Source of the DNA: G963677445 sp963678275
GTDB lineage: Bacteria; Bacteroidota; Ignavibacteria; Ignavibacteriales; Melioribacteraceae
Direction of reading: 5' to 3'
NCBI GenBank assembly: GCA_963678275.1
Contig: OY782765.1
Span: 5,394,001 to 5,458,000, forward strand
Length of the DNA: 64,000 nucleotides
Shown: positions 16,721-26,084 of the stretch, piece by piece
Layout: each line of letters starts with the position of its first letter
Numbering within the stretch: the stretch's first letter is position 1
Made by a program: the position numbers and the translations under genes
Notes under the pieces: model-generated
What the model saw: only the letters and a program-made list of their open reading frames with translations
Told to the model about the DNA's origin: nothing
Database searches by the model: none

Positions 16721-16760
16721 AACTAAAATCATGAATACACTCTTAATAATGGAGGATTAA

Positions 16761-18401
16761 ATGAGTATGTATTGTTATCAGTGCCAGGAAGCGTCAAAAG
16801 GTGAAGCCTGTACATTAACAGGGATATGCGGGAAAGATTCGGAAGTATCGCGTCTTCAGGATGTGCTTCTTTACGCGATTAAAGGATTGGCGTGGGTAAA
16901 TAACGTGGCGCGGGAAAAAGAAATTAATGAAAAAACGACGGACCGTTTTATTGTCCAGTGTCTTTTTTCAACAATTACCAACGCAAATTTTGATGGAAAC
17001 GTTTTCATCAGCCGAATAAAGGAAGCCCTTGAAATCAGGGATGAAACCAGACTGGAGCTGGAAAAAGAAACGAAGTTTGAGCTAATTCCTGAAGCCGCCA
17101 CATGGTTCGCCACAACAAAGGAGGAATTCCTCAGAAAATCGGACAACGTAGGTGTCCTCGCGGAGAACAATGAAGATATACGCTCATTAAAAGAGTTGCT
17201 GATATACGGCATCAAGGGAATGGCGGCTTATCTCGAACACGCGAATGTTCTCGGGTACGAAAATAATGAGATCGACGCTTATATTCATAAGGGGCTGGCT
17301 GAGTCATTAAGAGAAGATATTGAAGTTAATGACCTGATTAGTCTTATACTTGAAGCGGGGAAATTTGGCGTCGATACCATGGCGCTGCTTGATAAAGCTA
17401 ACACAGATATGTACGGCAGCCCGGAGCTGACAAAGGTTAAAACCGGTGTTAGAAACAACCCGGCGATACTAATCAGCGGCCATGATCTTAAAGATATTGA
17501 AATTCTTCTGAAACAGACCGAAGGCACAGGTGTGGATGTTTACACACATTGTGAAATGCTTCCGGCTCATTATTACCCCGCTTTCAAAAAATATGATCAC
17601 TTTGTCGGTAACTACGGCAACGCCTGGTGGAAACAGAAGGAAGAATTTGAATCATTTAACGGTCCGGTTTTGCTTACAACCAACTGCCTTGTGCCGCCGA
17701 AAGATTCATATAAAGATCGTGTTTATACAACGGGTGTAGTAGGATTTGACGGTCTGAAACATATCGATGAAAATAACGGTGATAAAGATTTTACTCCCCT
17801 GGTTGAGCATGCTAAAAAATGCCAGCCGCCGACCCAAATTGAGGATGGTGAAATTATCGGCGGATTCGCTCACGCGCAGGTGCTGGCTTTAGCTGATAAG
17901 GTTGTTGACGCTGTAAAATCGGGCGCGATCAAAAAATTTGTGGTAATGGCGGGTTGCGACGGCAGAAGCAAAGCGAGAGATTATTACACTCAGTTTGCTG
18001 ACGCTCTTCCGCAGGATAATGTAATCCTTACGGCAGGCTGCGCGAAATTCAAATATAACAAACTCGATCTTGGCGATATCGGCGGCATTCCCCGTGTGCT
18101 CGACGCGGGCCAGTGCAACGATTCATATTCACTCGCCCTTATCGCTATGAAATTAAAAGAGGTTTTCGGCCTTGAGGATATCAACGATCTGCCGGTGGTT
18201 TATAATATTGCCTGGTATGAGCAGAAAGCGGTTATAGTATTACTCGCGCTCCTGCATCTCGGGGTAAAAAATATTCACCTCGGGCCAACACTTCCCGCAT
18301 TTTTATCACCGAATGTGGCTAAAGTTCTTATTGAAAATTTTGGCATCGGCGGCATCAGCTCGGTTGAAGAAGACATCCATTCTATGATCCTTGAAGGATA
18401 G
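16761..18401 (+). CDS. hcp: Hybrid cluster protein (hydroxylamine reductase)
   Basis: 546 residues, full length. The N-terminal Cys set C5-x2-C8-x8-C17-x5-C23 is the [4Fe-4S] spacing of class I (anaerobe-type) Hcp, not the wider [2Fe-2S] spacing of enteric Hcp. Hybrid-cluster ligand segments are present in order: SGHDLKDIE, THCEMLPAHYY, TTNCLVPP, MAGCDGRSKARDYY, TAGCAKFKYN, DAGQCNDSYS and YEQKAV. The protein reduces hydroxylamine in vitro and acts as an NO reductase or protein S-nitrosylase in cells. GGAGG lies 5 bp before the ATG. No hcr reductase gene follows; a terminator does. Divergent from its likely regulator. Confidence 0.97.
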   Translation: MSMYCYQCQEASKGEACTLTGICGKDSEVSRLQDVLLYAIKGLAWVNNVAREKEINEKTTDRFIVQCLFSTITNANFDGNVFISRIKEALEIRDETRLELEKETKFELIPEAATWFATTKEEFLRKSDNVGVLAENNEDIRSLKELLIYGIKGMAAYLEHANVLGYENNEIDAYIHKGLAESLREDIEVNDLISLILEAGKFGVDTMALLDKANTDMYGSPELTKVKTGVRNNPAILISGHDLKDIEILLKQTEGTGVDVYTHCEMLPAHYYPAFKKYDHFVGNYGNAWWKQKEEFESFNGPVLLTTNCLVPPKDSYKDRVYTTGVVGFDGLKHIDENNGDKDFTPLVEHAKKCQPPTQIEDGEIIGGFAHAQVLALADKVVDAVKSGAIKKFVVMAGCDGRSKARDYYTQFADALPQDNVILTAGCAKFKYNKLDLGDIGGIPRVLDAGQCNDSYSLALIAMKLKEVFGLEDINDLPVVYNIAWYEQKAVIVLLALLHLGVKNIHLGPTLPAFLSPNVAKVLIENFGIGGISSVEEDIHSMILEG

Positions 18402-18451
18402 ATTCACCATCTTATCTTCCCGGGCGGAGCTGAAGGGAGTGTGTGATTAAT

Positions 18452-18484
18452 GCCGGGGGAATGGACGGTTTTCCCCCGGCTTTA
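18452..18484 (+). terminator. Rho-independent terminator after hcp
   Basis: Ten-bp stem GCCGGGGGAA / TTCCCCCGGC with a 9-nt loop, followed by TTTAAAT, 50 bp after the hcp stop and just before the convergent gene end. Confidence 0.8.
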
Positions 18485-18489
18485 AATAT

Positions 18490-18885
18490 TTATTGCCTTT
18501 CGAGCCAGTTCATGGCTGTTACGGGATCTCCAAAAACTTCCACAGTAACACCCAGGCTTTCATAGCGGTCTTTTATTCTTTTCATATTCATTTGTCCGAT
18601 TGCTTTTTCAGGCATAATCAGAGCCCAGAATTTCCATCCTTTCTCAAGAATTCTGTTTTCCCAGTTTAACTGTCCCCATTCAATATCTTTCTGGGGAAGG
18701 GCGGAGTTTTCCCTGTCGTCCGACAGCCATTTTGAGCATTTACATTCAATAAACGCGTCGGCTCCTTTTGTCATAAGTTCACGGAAAGCTTCTCCATGAA
18801 TAAATTTATGGATGACGTGATGGACGATTTTTTTTTCGGGATGAACATAAAGAGTGGCGTATTCATTCTCCAATATTTTTTTCAT
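18490..18885 (-). CDS. SpoIIAA/STAS-like small protein
   Basis: 131 residues. The pattern (strand-rich start, a FIHGEAFRELMTKGADAFIE helix, KCSKWLSDDRENSALP loop, WKFWALIMPEKAIGQMNMKR, terminal EVFGDPVTAMNWLERQ) resembles the SpoIIAA-like/STAS-fold family of small proteins in Bacteroidota. It shares the end pattern of a helix after a short strand (AMNWLERQ vs AVTWLTSKR) with the protein at 55323. RBS GGAGAAAAA precedes the ATG. Function unknown; it is single and convergent with hcp. Confidence 0.6.
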   Translation of the reverse strand: MKKILENEYATLYVHPEKKIVHHVIHKFIHGEAFRELMTKGADAFIECKCSKWLSDDRENSALPQKDIEWGQLNWENRILEKGWKFWALIMPEKAIGQMNMKRIKDRYESLGVTVEVFGDPVTAMNWLERQ

Positions 18886-19060
18886 TTTTTCTCCAGTGTT
18901 AAGTCGGATAAATAAGATAAAGCTATCTCGTTAAGTAGCTTATTCCAGACGATAAATGAATATTGTTTCATTTATTGATCTTTACAGAATTAATCTTCGA
19001 AAAAAGAAGTGGAAAAGTTTAATGTTTTTTTGAGGAATGGTTTTTTGTATCTAAAAAATG

Positions 19061-19103
19061 AAACCTCAGCTCAAACCCGAAAAACGGCTTGAGGCTGAGG
19101 TTT
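19061..19103 (-). terminator. Rho-independent terminator of the TlpA-like gene
   Basis: Arms AAACCTCAG and CTGAGGTTT, extended inside by CTCAAACC/GGCTTGAG with a small mismatch. On the minus strand it is followed by CATTTTTTAG. It lies 52 bp past the stop of the gene at 19155. Confidence 0.85.
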
Positions 19104-19154
19104 ATTACTGAAATTTTAAAAATATTTTCATACGAATGACAGATTTCGTAAATA

Positions 19155-20936
19155 CTATAATACCCGGTCAATAAAAATTTTAATTTTTTTATCGATGTCT
19201 GGTTCGGCTCCGCCAAATCTTTTTAAAATATTTCCTTTCTTGTCAATTACAAAACTTACAGGGAGCGCTAAGACATCATAATCTGTAAAAATTTTACCGG
19301 CATTTGGCGCGATTTCAAAATTGAAAGTGAATTTCTTAAAGAATTTCTCCAGAAGATTTTTATCTTCATCGAATGTTAATCCCAGGAAAACAACATCTTT
19401 ACTTTTATATTCATCCACCAAATTATTTAGCTGAGGAAATTCTGCTCTGCAGGGCCCACACCCCATACCCCAAAAATTTAATACTACCACTTTGCCCTTC
19501 AATGATTCACTGGAATATTTTTTCCCTTCCAGTGTCGTAATTTCAAATGGGGGAGCTGGTTCCTGTTTATTTTTCTCTTCAGACTTTTTATCCGATATGC
19601 TTTTTTCGGATGCTGTAATTTTTTTGAAATATTCCTCGAATTTGGCGTCAGAGTTCCACATTTTCCGGTAGCAAGCAAGAATATTTTCTTTCGCCGAAAG
19701 ATCTCCTTCTTTCCAGGCTTCAAGCCAGGCATCACGGGCGCTTTTGTAATCTTTTAGTTCAAACCATATCTCCCCTTCAAGGTCATATGCCTTTTCAACC
19801 CTCAGAAGTCCAAGTTGCTGGCTTGCTTTTACTGCCATAAGCGCGTCCGCGTGTTTGCCAAGTTTCAAAGATATTTCCGCGAGAAGTCGATAAGCAACCG
19901 GTAGATACCGAGTGGTTCTCTTCCCGGAGACATCCCCTGTGAAACGCAGATGACCTTTTAACAATTTATCAATATAGCTTCTGGTTAAACTTTCCGCTTC
20001 ATTGGGATTTATAGACAATTGATTATAAAGATACGCTAAACTATAGTAAGGTTCAGGAGCATATTGATCAGTTTCAATCCACCTTTTGCAATGAGTTATT
20101 TTCGCGCTATCGGAAAGAAGATTGTACAGGCTGCTCAAAGAGCTTGATGTAAATTTTACCTCTTTTGTGTTCGCAATCTGGTTCGCGATTTTTTTTAATT
20201 TGTTTTCAACCTCTTCGTTTTTTTCCTCAGTGGATATCTTATAATAAATACTGTTAAGGGCTTCTAATGTTCTTTTATATTCAGGGTATTCAATTCGCAT
20301 CATTTCACTGATTATCGAAAACGCGTTATCAAAATCGCCTAATAAATTATATCCGTAAGCTAAAGAATATAACTTGCCAATACTATTTGACGGATTTTTT
20401 TTTAGTATTTCCATTTCCCTGGTGAGAATGCTTTCAAATTCATCCGGTTTTTCATGTTTGTCATAAAACCATTTTTTTCTGTATATCAAAAAGTTATCCG
20501 GATAATTGGAGATTTCCTTCCTGAAATAATCCAGATAGTTCTCTGAGCTCATCATAGGATACATAGCATTACGGCATGGTATACCGTCGGGAGTGTAAAT
20601 GATTATTTCGAGCGCTGGCAACTGGAAAGAATTATTGGACAATGTGATAAAATATATACTCAGATAAGATATATTGTTCTCAACCTTATACTTATGTGTA
20701 AATACAGATTTGCCACGCGTCATATTATGATGTTCATGATATGATTTCCCATCTCCCGCTATTATTGTGATAAGCGCGTAAACCTCATCATTAATAGAAA
20801 AGCGGGAATGTGGCGCATAGGGGTCGTAGGTGATCGTAATAGTGTCATTTGCTATTGGTTTTTCGGGGGTGAAATATGAAACCTGGGCAGAAACGATACC
20901 TGCCATTAAAATAATCGCTAATAGTGCTTTTTTCAT
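19155..20936 (-). CDS. Exported TPR protein with C-terminal TlpA-like thioredoxin domain
   Basis: 593 residues. Signal peptide about 1-17 (LLAIILMAGIVSAQ), an N-terminal beta domain about 18-130 (PIANDTITITYDPYAP), a helical TPR-like region about 140-430, a Lys/Glu-rich linker about 435-460 and a thioredoxin domain about 463-593. The redox site is C493-GPC496, with the cis-Pro in ALPVSFVID. Such proteins reduce or isomerise disulfides in the periplasm of Bacteroidota. The target is unknown. Single gene with its own terminator at 19061-19103. Confidence 0.88.
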   Translation of the reverse strand: MKKALLAIILMAGIVSAQVSYFTPEKPIANDTITITYDPYAPHSRFSINDEVYALITIIAGDGKSYHEHHNMTRGKSVFTHKYKVENNISYLSIYFITLSNNSFQLPALEIIIYTPDGIPCRNAMYPMMSSENYLDYFRKEISNYPDNFLIYRKKWFYDKHEKPDEFESILTREMEILKKNPSNSIGKLYSLAYGYNLLGDFDNAFSIISEMMRIEYPEYKRTLEALNSIYYKISTEEKNEEVENKLKKIANQIANTKEVKFTSSSLSSLYNLLSDSAKITHCKRWIETDQYAPEPYYSLAYLYNQLSINPNEAESLTRSYIDKLLKGHLRFTGDVSGKRTTRYLPVAYRLLAEISLKLGKHADALMAVKASQQLGLLRVEKAYDLEGEIWFELKDYKSARDAWLEAWKEGDLSAKENILACYRKMWNSDAKFEEYFKKITASEKSISDKKSEEKNKQEPAPPFEITTLEGKKYSSESLKGKVVVLNFWGMGCGPCRAEFPQLNNLVDEYKSKDVVFLGLTFDEDKNLLEKFFKKFTFNFEIAPNAGKIFTDYDVLALPVSFVIDKKGNILKRFGGAEPDIDKKIKIFIDRVL

Positions 20937-21739
20937 CCTTAAACTCCTGTAAAGTAATGGAATTATAATTTATAAATTTAGTACGTCAAGACTCCGAAAC
21001 AGTTCTGAATAAATTAATAATTCAGGTAATATTAGTAATAGATTAAATAACCCTGCATATATTTAATCAAACATAATATAACAAAACTAACAAATCTATG
21101 CAACAAAAATAGCGGTCTCATATAAAATAGTGATCAGGCGCATGGCTAAAATGAAATCGCAATAGAAGTAGATATTGTTTTTTGCTTCCCGAATTTCAGA
21201 ATATTTCAAGGAGGGGGATTACTTATTTTTTCTCTGGTTTGCCAGGTTGTTCCATAAACAGTCAAATTTTATATTAAAAAGAAAGGTTCCCGGGTTGTAA
21301 TCACATCTCTTGAATTTGTTTAGTTAATGCCTCATTGAGATCGTAAAGTCTGGTCGATTCTTAACTGCCCCAAGGGATGTTCGGCGATAATGCTGCTTCT
21401 GCAAAGCGGATTCGATTCAAAAAAATATTCCTGAGAAAGCCAATTCGTCATTCGTCATTCGTAATTCCTCATTCCTCATTATTGCAGGCTTGCCAGTTTA
21501 TGTATATAATCTTGATGATCTCCGCGAGCATTCCTTATTAGTAGAGATTTTGTCAGCTTAAAAAGTTGAGGAAGAAATATATTGACATTGTCATCCGGAG
21601 ATCATAATTTAATCTTTGCTATTTATTTATAACAGGGATATTTTGCATATATAATAAAAAAAAATAACCGGATGGATAAGGGAGCGTTAAGAGGTCGGTT
21701 ATCCTGCCGGAATTCTGAATTAAGTTGAAGGGACAGAAA
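20937..21739. other. Intergenic region with degenerate repeat D
   Basis: No gene seen. About 21340-21500 is a diverged reverse-orientation copy of repeat D (AAGGGATGTTCGGCGATAATGC, TCGATTCAAAAAAATATTCC, an ATTCGTCATTCGTAATTC tract and GGCTTGCCAG). The rest is AT-rich. The promoter of the GWxTD gene must lie in the last 200 bp, but no clear boxes were found. Confidence 0.6.
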
Positions 21740-22378
21740 ATGAAAAAAATTACAACTTATTTATTCCCACTTTTAGCAGCCACAATTCTTTTAAGTTTAA
21801 GCGGATGCGCCGATATGGGATTTCAACTTCCGCCCAAATCATATAAGCAAGCGGTTCTCGATGATTATTATATACTCCTTTCGGAGGAAGAAATCGCAGA
21901 AGTTGAAAATTTTCAGACAGATGAAGAAATTAATAACTTTATCGATGAGCTATGGAAAGGAATGGACCCCACTCCGAAAACAGAGGAAAATGAGCTGAAG
22001 GAGGAATACCTGAAGAGGCTGGCATACGCTAATGAGTATTACCCCGATAAAACCGGCTGGGGAAGATCGGAAAGAAAAAGAATCTACCTGATGAACGGAG
22101 CTCCGGAGTTTATTGAGTATAAAAACAAAGTTGGAAATTTATACGCGTTGGGCGATACACAGGTGCAGGACGCTGAAATATGGGTATATTTTAATATTGC
22201 CGAATACCCGGAATTTAATTCCCGTATGGGTGAAGAATATGCCGGGATGAAACGTTTTGTTTTTGTCGATACCCGCGGTGTGGGAGTATTTAAACTGCTG
22301 TCATCCTCGGAAGACTTCGGCGATAATGACGCGCGGCCTGTCAGGTCCACAGATCCGGATGATCTCTATTTTAAGTGA
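21740..22378 (+). CDS. GWxTD domain-containing lipoprotein
   Basis: 212 residues from the ATG at 21740; a TTG 15 bp upstream is in frame but less likely, as AAGGGAC suits the ATG. Lipobox LSGC with C23. Residues about 40-150 match the GWxTD domain of FCB-group bacteria: a YYILLSEEEIAEVENFQTDE start, a FIDELWKGMDPTP segment, then G106-WGRSERKRIYLMNGAP, where the usual TD is replaced by RS. Function is unestablished; outer-membrane lipoprotein location is inferred. The gene for a Yip1-like membrane protein follows after 81 bp. Confidence 0.82.
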   Translation: MKKITTYLFPLLAATILLSLSGCADMGFQLPPKSYKQAVLDDYYILLSEEEIAEVENFQTDEEINNFIDELWKGMDPTPKTEENELKEEYLKRLAYANEYYPDKTGWGRSERKRIYLMNGAPEFIEYKNKVGNLYALGDTQVQDAEIWVYFNIAEYPEFNSRMGEEYAGMKRFVFVDTRGVGVFKLLSSSEDFGDNDARPVRSTDPDDLYFK

Positions 22379-22459
22379 TAAACCGGATTGGCTTATATTT
22401 CCGTTAAGAATTCGATGTCGCAAAGGCAGTTGACAGCCTGATTTCTTATACTCAAATAT

Positions 22460-23632
22460 ATGGAAGAGCACAGAACTCCTGAAGAAATTAATGAAGCGCA
22501 TGAATATGAACCGTTAAATCTGCTCGATCTTTTCTTCAGGCCCCGCAAATTTTTTGAGCGGACAGTTAAAAAGGGGAAAATGTCCTACCTGCTGATAGCT
22601 ACATTCATATATGGCCTGGCAAGCGCGATCGACAGGTTCGATTTTCAGCTAATGCGGAGTGGGACCGGAAGGAGTGAATTATTTGCTGATCTGGCTCAAA
22701 ACTGGGCCGCGTTCTGGGCCGCTGTGTTTTTCCTCGGACTGGTTTCCTCTTTTTTAGTATGGATTTTTGGAGGCTGGTGGTATAGAAAAAGATTACAGTT
22801 TGCGGGCGCTGATGAACCTGATATAATTGAGGCGAGGTATGTATATATCTATTCCTCTTTTATTTATTCCGCGCCCTATCTTCTGCTCACAATAATTTAC
22901 ACCTTTACTTTCGAAAGTTATTACCAGGCATATCACAGTGAGGAATTGTGGTCAACATTATTGTTGCTGTTCCTTTTCGGCTCACTTTTTACCAGTTACA
23001 GGGGAGCCACAACAATATTTTCACTTTCCAAATGGAAAGCGAGAGTGTGGTTCATTATTCTGCCCGCGATATTTTACATTTTTACCATCGGGGTATTTGG
23101 TTTCCTCTTTAATATGCTTGAAAATGAAAAGTATATTTCAGACCAGGTTATCGGTGAAGAAAGGATAGTCGCCGCGGCAGACAGCAGTTTTTTCGTAAGG
23201 CTGCCGGAGGAATGGTCAAAATTACAGGGTCTCAGTCCGGGCGCTCTTCTCGAAGCGGGCAGGCCGGATGACGGACCGCTGGTAATGGTTGATTGCACCG
23301 ACCGGGACAGCTCTGCCTCTATTCCGCTTCAGGAGCTGGCAGGTGTCGTCGCCTCAAATTATATGATGGAACTGGGGGGCGGAACAGTAGATACTTTCGC
23401 GACTATCGATGGACTGAATTACAAATATGCCGCGAGAAATATGAATCTGAATTTTGAAGGGGAAGAACAATCAATCGTTCTGATTATACTGGAAGGTAAA
23501 ACCCGTTTTTATTCCATAACCTCCTTTATGGGCAACTATATTACCCCCGAAAAAGAGATGGAGCTTATTGAATTTTTAAGGAGTTTTGAGGAGAAGGAGA
23601 AAAGGAGTTTTGAAGATAGTCCACTATTTTAG
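22460..23632 (+). CDS. Yip1-like multi-TM membrane protein with extracytoplasmic C-terminal domain
   Basis: 390 residues. The start EPLNLLDLFFRPRKFFE is the usual entry to Yip1-type membrane domains. About five TM segments lie between residues 48 and 220 (SYLLIATFIYGLA, FWAAVFFLGLVSSFLVWIF, FIYSAPYLLLTIIYTF, LLLLFLFGSLFT, VWFIILPAIFYIFTIGVFGFLF). Residues about 235-380 form a soluble beta-rich domain (FFVRLPEEWSKLQG...LIILEGKTRFYSITSFMG) resembling PsbP/DUF1795-like folds. Role unknown. Same direction as the GWxTD lipoprotein. 23633-23867 downstream holds nothing recognisable. Confidence 0.65.
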   Translation: MEEHRTPEEINEAHEYEPLNLLDLFFRPRKFFERTVKKGKMSYLLIATFIYGLASAIDRFDFQLMRSGTGRSELFADLAQNWAAFWAAVFFLGLVSSFLVWIFGGWWYRKRLQFAGADEPDIIEARYVYIYSSFIYSAPYLLLTIIYTFTFESYYQAYHSEELWSTLLLLFLFGSLFTSYRGATTIFSLSKWKARVWFIILPAIFYIFTIGVFGFLFNMLENEKYISDQVIGEERIVAAADSSFFVRLPEEWSKLQGLSPGALLEAGRPDDGPLVMVDCTDRDSSASIPLQELAGVVASNYMMELGGGTVDTFATIDGLNYKYAARNMNLNFEGEEQSIVLIILEGKTRFYSITSFMGNYITPEKEMELIEFLRSFEEKEKRSFEDSPLF

Positions 23633-23867
23633 CAGATTGTTAATTTAGATAATAATTCATTATCTAAAAAGAAAAACGCGCATAATATTGACATGTTACT
23701 CTTTTTTCCTTATTTTTATTTGGTAATATAGTAATAATGGGTTATATATACGATTCGATGCTTTAATTATTGTGTTGTTATTTGAGTTTTAAGGATATGA
23801 TGAGGCTTACAAGACAGATAAAATTTAATTATAATATTGAATTATTCTCTAAAGCCGGGTACTTGTT

Positions 23868-26084
23868 TTGTTTAAAATTGGCGACGAAATTGAAGTAACA
23901 ATAATTGATATTCAGCATAATGGGGCAATGGTAAGATTGCCAAATGGGCGCAAAGGATTCATTAGGAAGAGAGAATTACTCCTATCCAGTTATACTCAAC
24001 TTATTGAAGATCATTTTTCTATCGGGGACAAACTAGCTGTACAGGTTAGCGATATAGACACATCAAATAATTTCATCTTTCTCAATCATACGTATCTATT
24101 AGAAGATCCCTGGGAAACATTCCAACCAGAGAAATCCAAGCTTTATGAAACGACTGTTGTTGAAGATGCTTATGATAAATTACGAATTGAACTCAGACCT
24201 GGAATAACAGGCTTTATACCAAAATTTTACAATAATAGTAGTAAGAAGTATGAAGTACCGATTGACCGTGACTCTATGATATCAACTCCGGAAATTTTGG
24301 TTGGTGATAAACTTATTGTCGCTCTTTCTGAAATCCACCAATGGGAAAAACATTTTGTTGCAAATTTGTTATATGCATGGCAAAAGAGAGATGACGAATA
24401 CGGTCTACAAATATATAGTTCACAAGAAAATACAGGCTATAAACTTGGTGAAATATTAAATTTAAAGGAACTTTTAGGTGATAAGGAAGAGGTGAAAATC
24501 TCAAATAGGTACAGTATTTTACTTGCTGATGATGATAAAAAATTATTGTCTTTAACAAATAAACTCATTGAGATTATTTCACCCGATATACAAACTGAAT
24601 GTGTGTCAGATCTAGACGCATTAATAGAATCAATAAATCCATTTAAATACGACCTTATAATTACAGATCTTTATTTTGAAAAGACGAAATATAGTGGCTA
24701 TGATTTAATAAAGAAAATCAGAAGTCTTGATAATAGCATTACAATTATTGCGCTTTCCGGCAACGCGGAGATCGAGTTGAGTATACTCGAAGACCTTAAT
24801 GTGAGCTATTTTCAGGAAAAACCTATTGATATTGATACCGTCAGAGATATTCTCTACAAATTTGAAAAAGGTGAATTAAAACCGAACTTTTCAAAGGGGG
24901 AGGTGAATTACAGTAAAAACATACTTCAGGGTGATACAGGAAATATAAATAATAAAATACATCAGGACCTTCAGGCTTTAAAAATGCAGTCTCAAGCTGA
25001 CTATATCGGGATTTTTTATTATAATGAATTTAAACAAAAAATAGTTGAAGAGTATTTCATTGATCAACTCGATTTTACATATAGTAACTCGAATGTCAAT
25101 TCCTTAAAAAATTCTCCTGTTACCGATATATTGTTAGAACGTGAGTTTATCTGTAAAAATAATTTTAAAGCAACATCCAAGTTCAAAAATTTCTCAATTC
25201 ACTGCCCCATTTATAACTCATTTATCGGGATACCGATTGAAACATATGGTGTTGGACAAAATTGGGGTCTTTTCCTGATTGGTAAGGAGAACCATTTATT
25301 TACAACGGGCACATACGAAAGTGCTATAGAGGCTGCCCTAAAATTGGCGAACTATATTAATGTGATCAATTTCACTAATAAAATGCTTTTTCAACAAAAA
25401 TTTCTTGTTCTTGGTCAATTTTCTACGGGTATTATCCATGAATTAAAGCATAATTTTAATACATTATCATCGGTCATTGATTTGCTGGGGTATCATATAC
25501 AGAATTTGGTTAATATAAATGAAAGAGAAGTGAGAGAAGATTTTTCTGATCTGTTGAATATTAAAAATAAATTGACCAAGAAGATATCAGGGATCTCTGA
25601 ACTATTTAAAAAAGATGCTTACAAATATTTTCAGCTGAATAATATTATTCAAAATGTAATTGATGATGTCGGGGGATTTTTGGAAATGAATGATATTCAT
25701 TTGAAACTAAATAATGATTACACAATTCCTGAACTTGGTGGTTATCCATCGCGAATTATACATATTTTATTGAATCTTATATACAATGCGGCAGAACATT
25801 TAGTTGAGTTTCGTAAAAGTAACAGAATAATTTTTCTCGAAATAGAATACAATATTGAAAATTTTTATCCGGTTCTAATTAGAATAAAAGACAATGGCCC
25901 GGGGATTAATACAGCAAAACAACAGAGAATATTCGATCTCTTTTATTCTTCAAAAAAAAATGGAATGGGATTAGGCTTATTTTTATGTAAAAGTCTTGCC
26001 AATTCAATGGGAGCAAATATTTATCTTGAAAGCAGTTATCTATATTTTGGAACATCATTTTGTCTAGAGTTGAGGGATAAGTAA
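23868..26084 (+). CDS. S1-domain / receiver / GAF-like / histidine kinase fusion
   Basis: 738 residues from TTG 23868, the first codon giving a full S1 domain. Residues 1-75 are an S1 RNA-binding-type OB fold (GDEIEVTIIDIQHNGAMVRL, KGFIRKREL, FSIGDKLAVQV). Residues about 90-170 look like a second, degenerate S1-like unit (GITGFIPKF). Residues 215-332 are a complete receiver: DDD 221-223, phosphoacceptor D267, S297, K318. Residues about 360-500 are GAF-like. The kinase has H524 (IIHELKHNF), N640 (NLIYNAAEH), G1 DNGPGI (675-680) and G2 GMGLGLF (699-705). All catalytic boxes look intact. No TM segment, so it is cytoplasmic. It abuts the next gene (TAA then GTG with no gap). I know of no described system with this fusion. 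Confidence 0.85.
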   Translation: MFKIGDEIEVTIIDIQHNGAMVRLPNGRKGFIRKRELLLSSYTQLIEDHFSIGDKLAVQVSDIDTSNNFIFLNHTYLLEDPWETFQPEKSKLYETTVVEDAYDKLRIELRPGITGFIPKFYNNSSKKYEVPIDRDSMISTPEILVGDKLIVALSEIHQWEKHFVANLLYAWQKRDDEYGLQIYSSQENTGYKLGEILNLKELLGDKEEVKISNRYSILLADDDKKLLSLTNKLIEIISPDIQTECVSDLDALIESINPFKYDLIITDLYFEKTKYSGYDLIKKIRSLDNSITIIALSGNAEIELSILEDLNVSYFQEKPIDIDTVRDILYKFEKGELKPNFSKGEVNYSKNILQGDTGNINNKIHQDLQALKMQSQADYIGIFYYNEFKQKIVEEYFIDQLDFTYSNSNVNSLKNSPVTDILLEREFICKNNFKATSKFKNFSIHCPIYNSFIGIPIETYGVGQNWGLFLIGKENHLFTTGTYESAIEAALKLANYINVINFTNKMLFQQKFLVLGQFSTGIIHELKHNFNTLSSVIDLLGYHIQNLVNINEREVREDFSDLLNIKNKLTKKISGISELFKKDAYKYFQLNNIIQNVIDDVGGFLEMNDIHLKLNNDYTIPELGGYPSRIIHILLNLIYNAAEHLVEFRKSNRIIFLEIEYNIENFYPVLIRIKDNGPGINTAKQQRIFDLFYSSKKNGMGLGLFLCKSLANSMGANIYLESSYLYFGTSFCLELRDK

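Noticed and set aside
16610..16732. Longer N-terminus of the Crp/Fnr regulator containing CNNC
   Set aside because: It would be coded by the operator palindrome region; GGAGAACA before ATG 16609 and family length support the shorter start.
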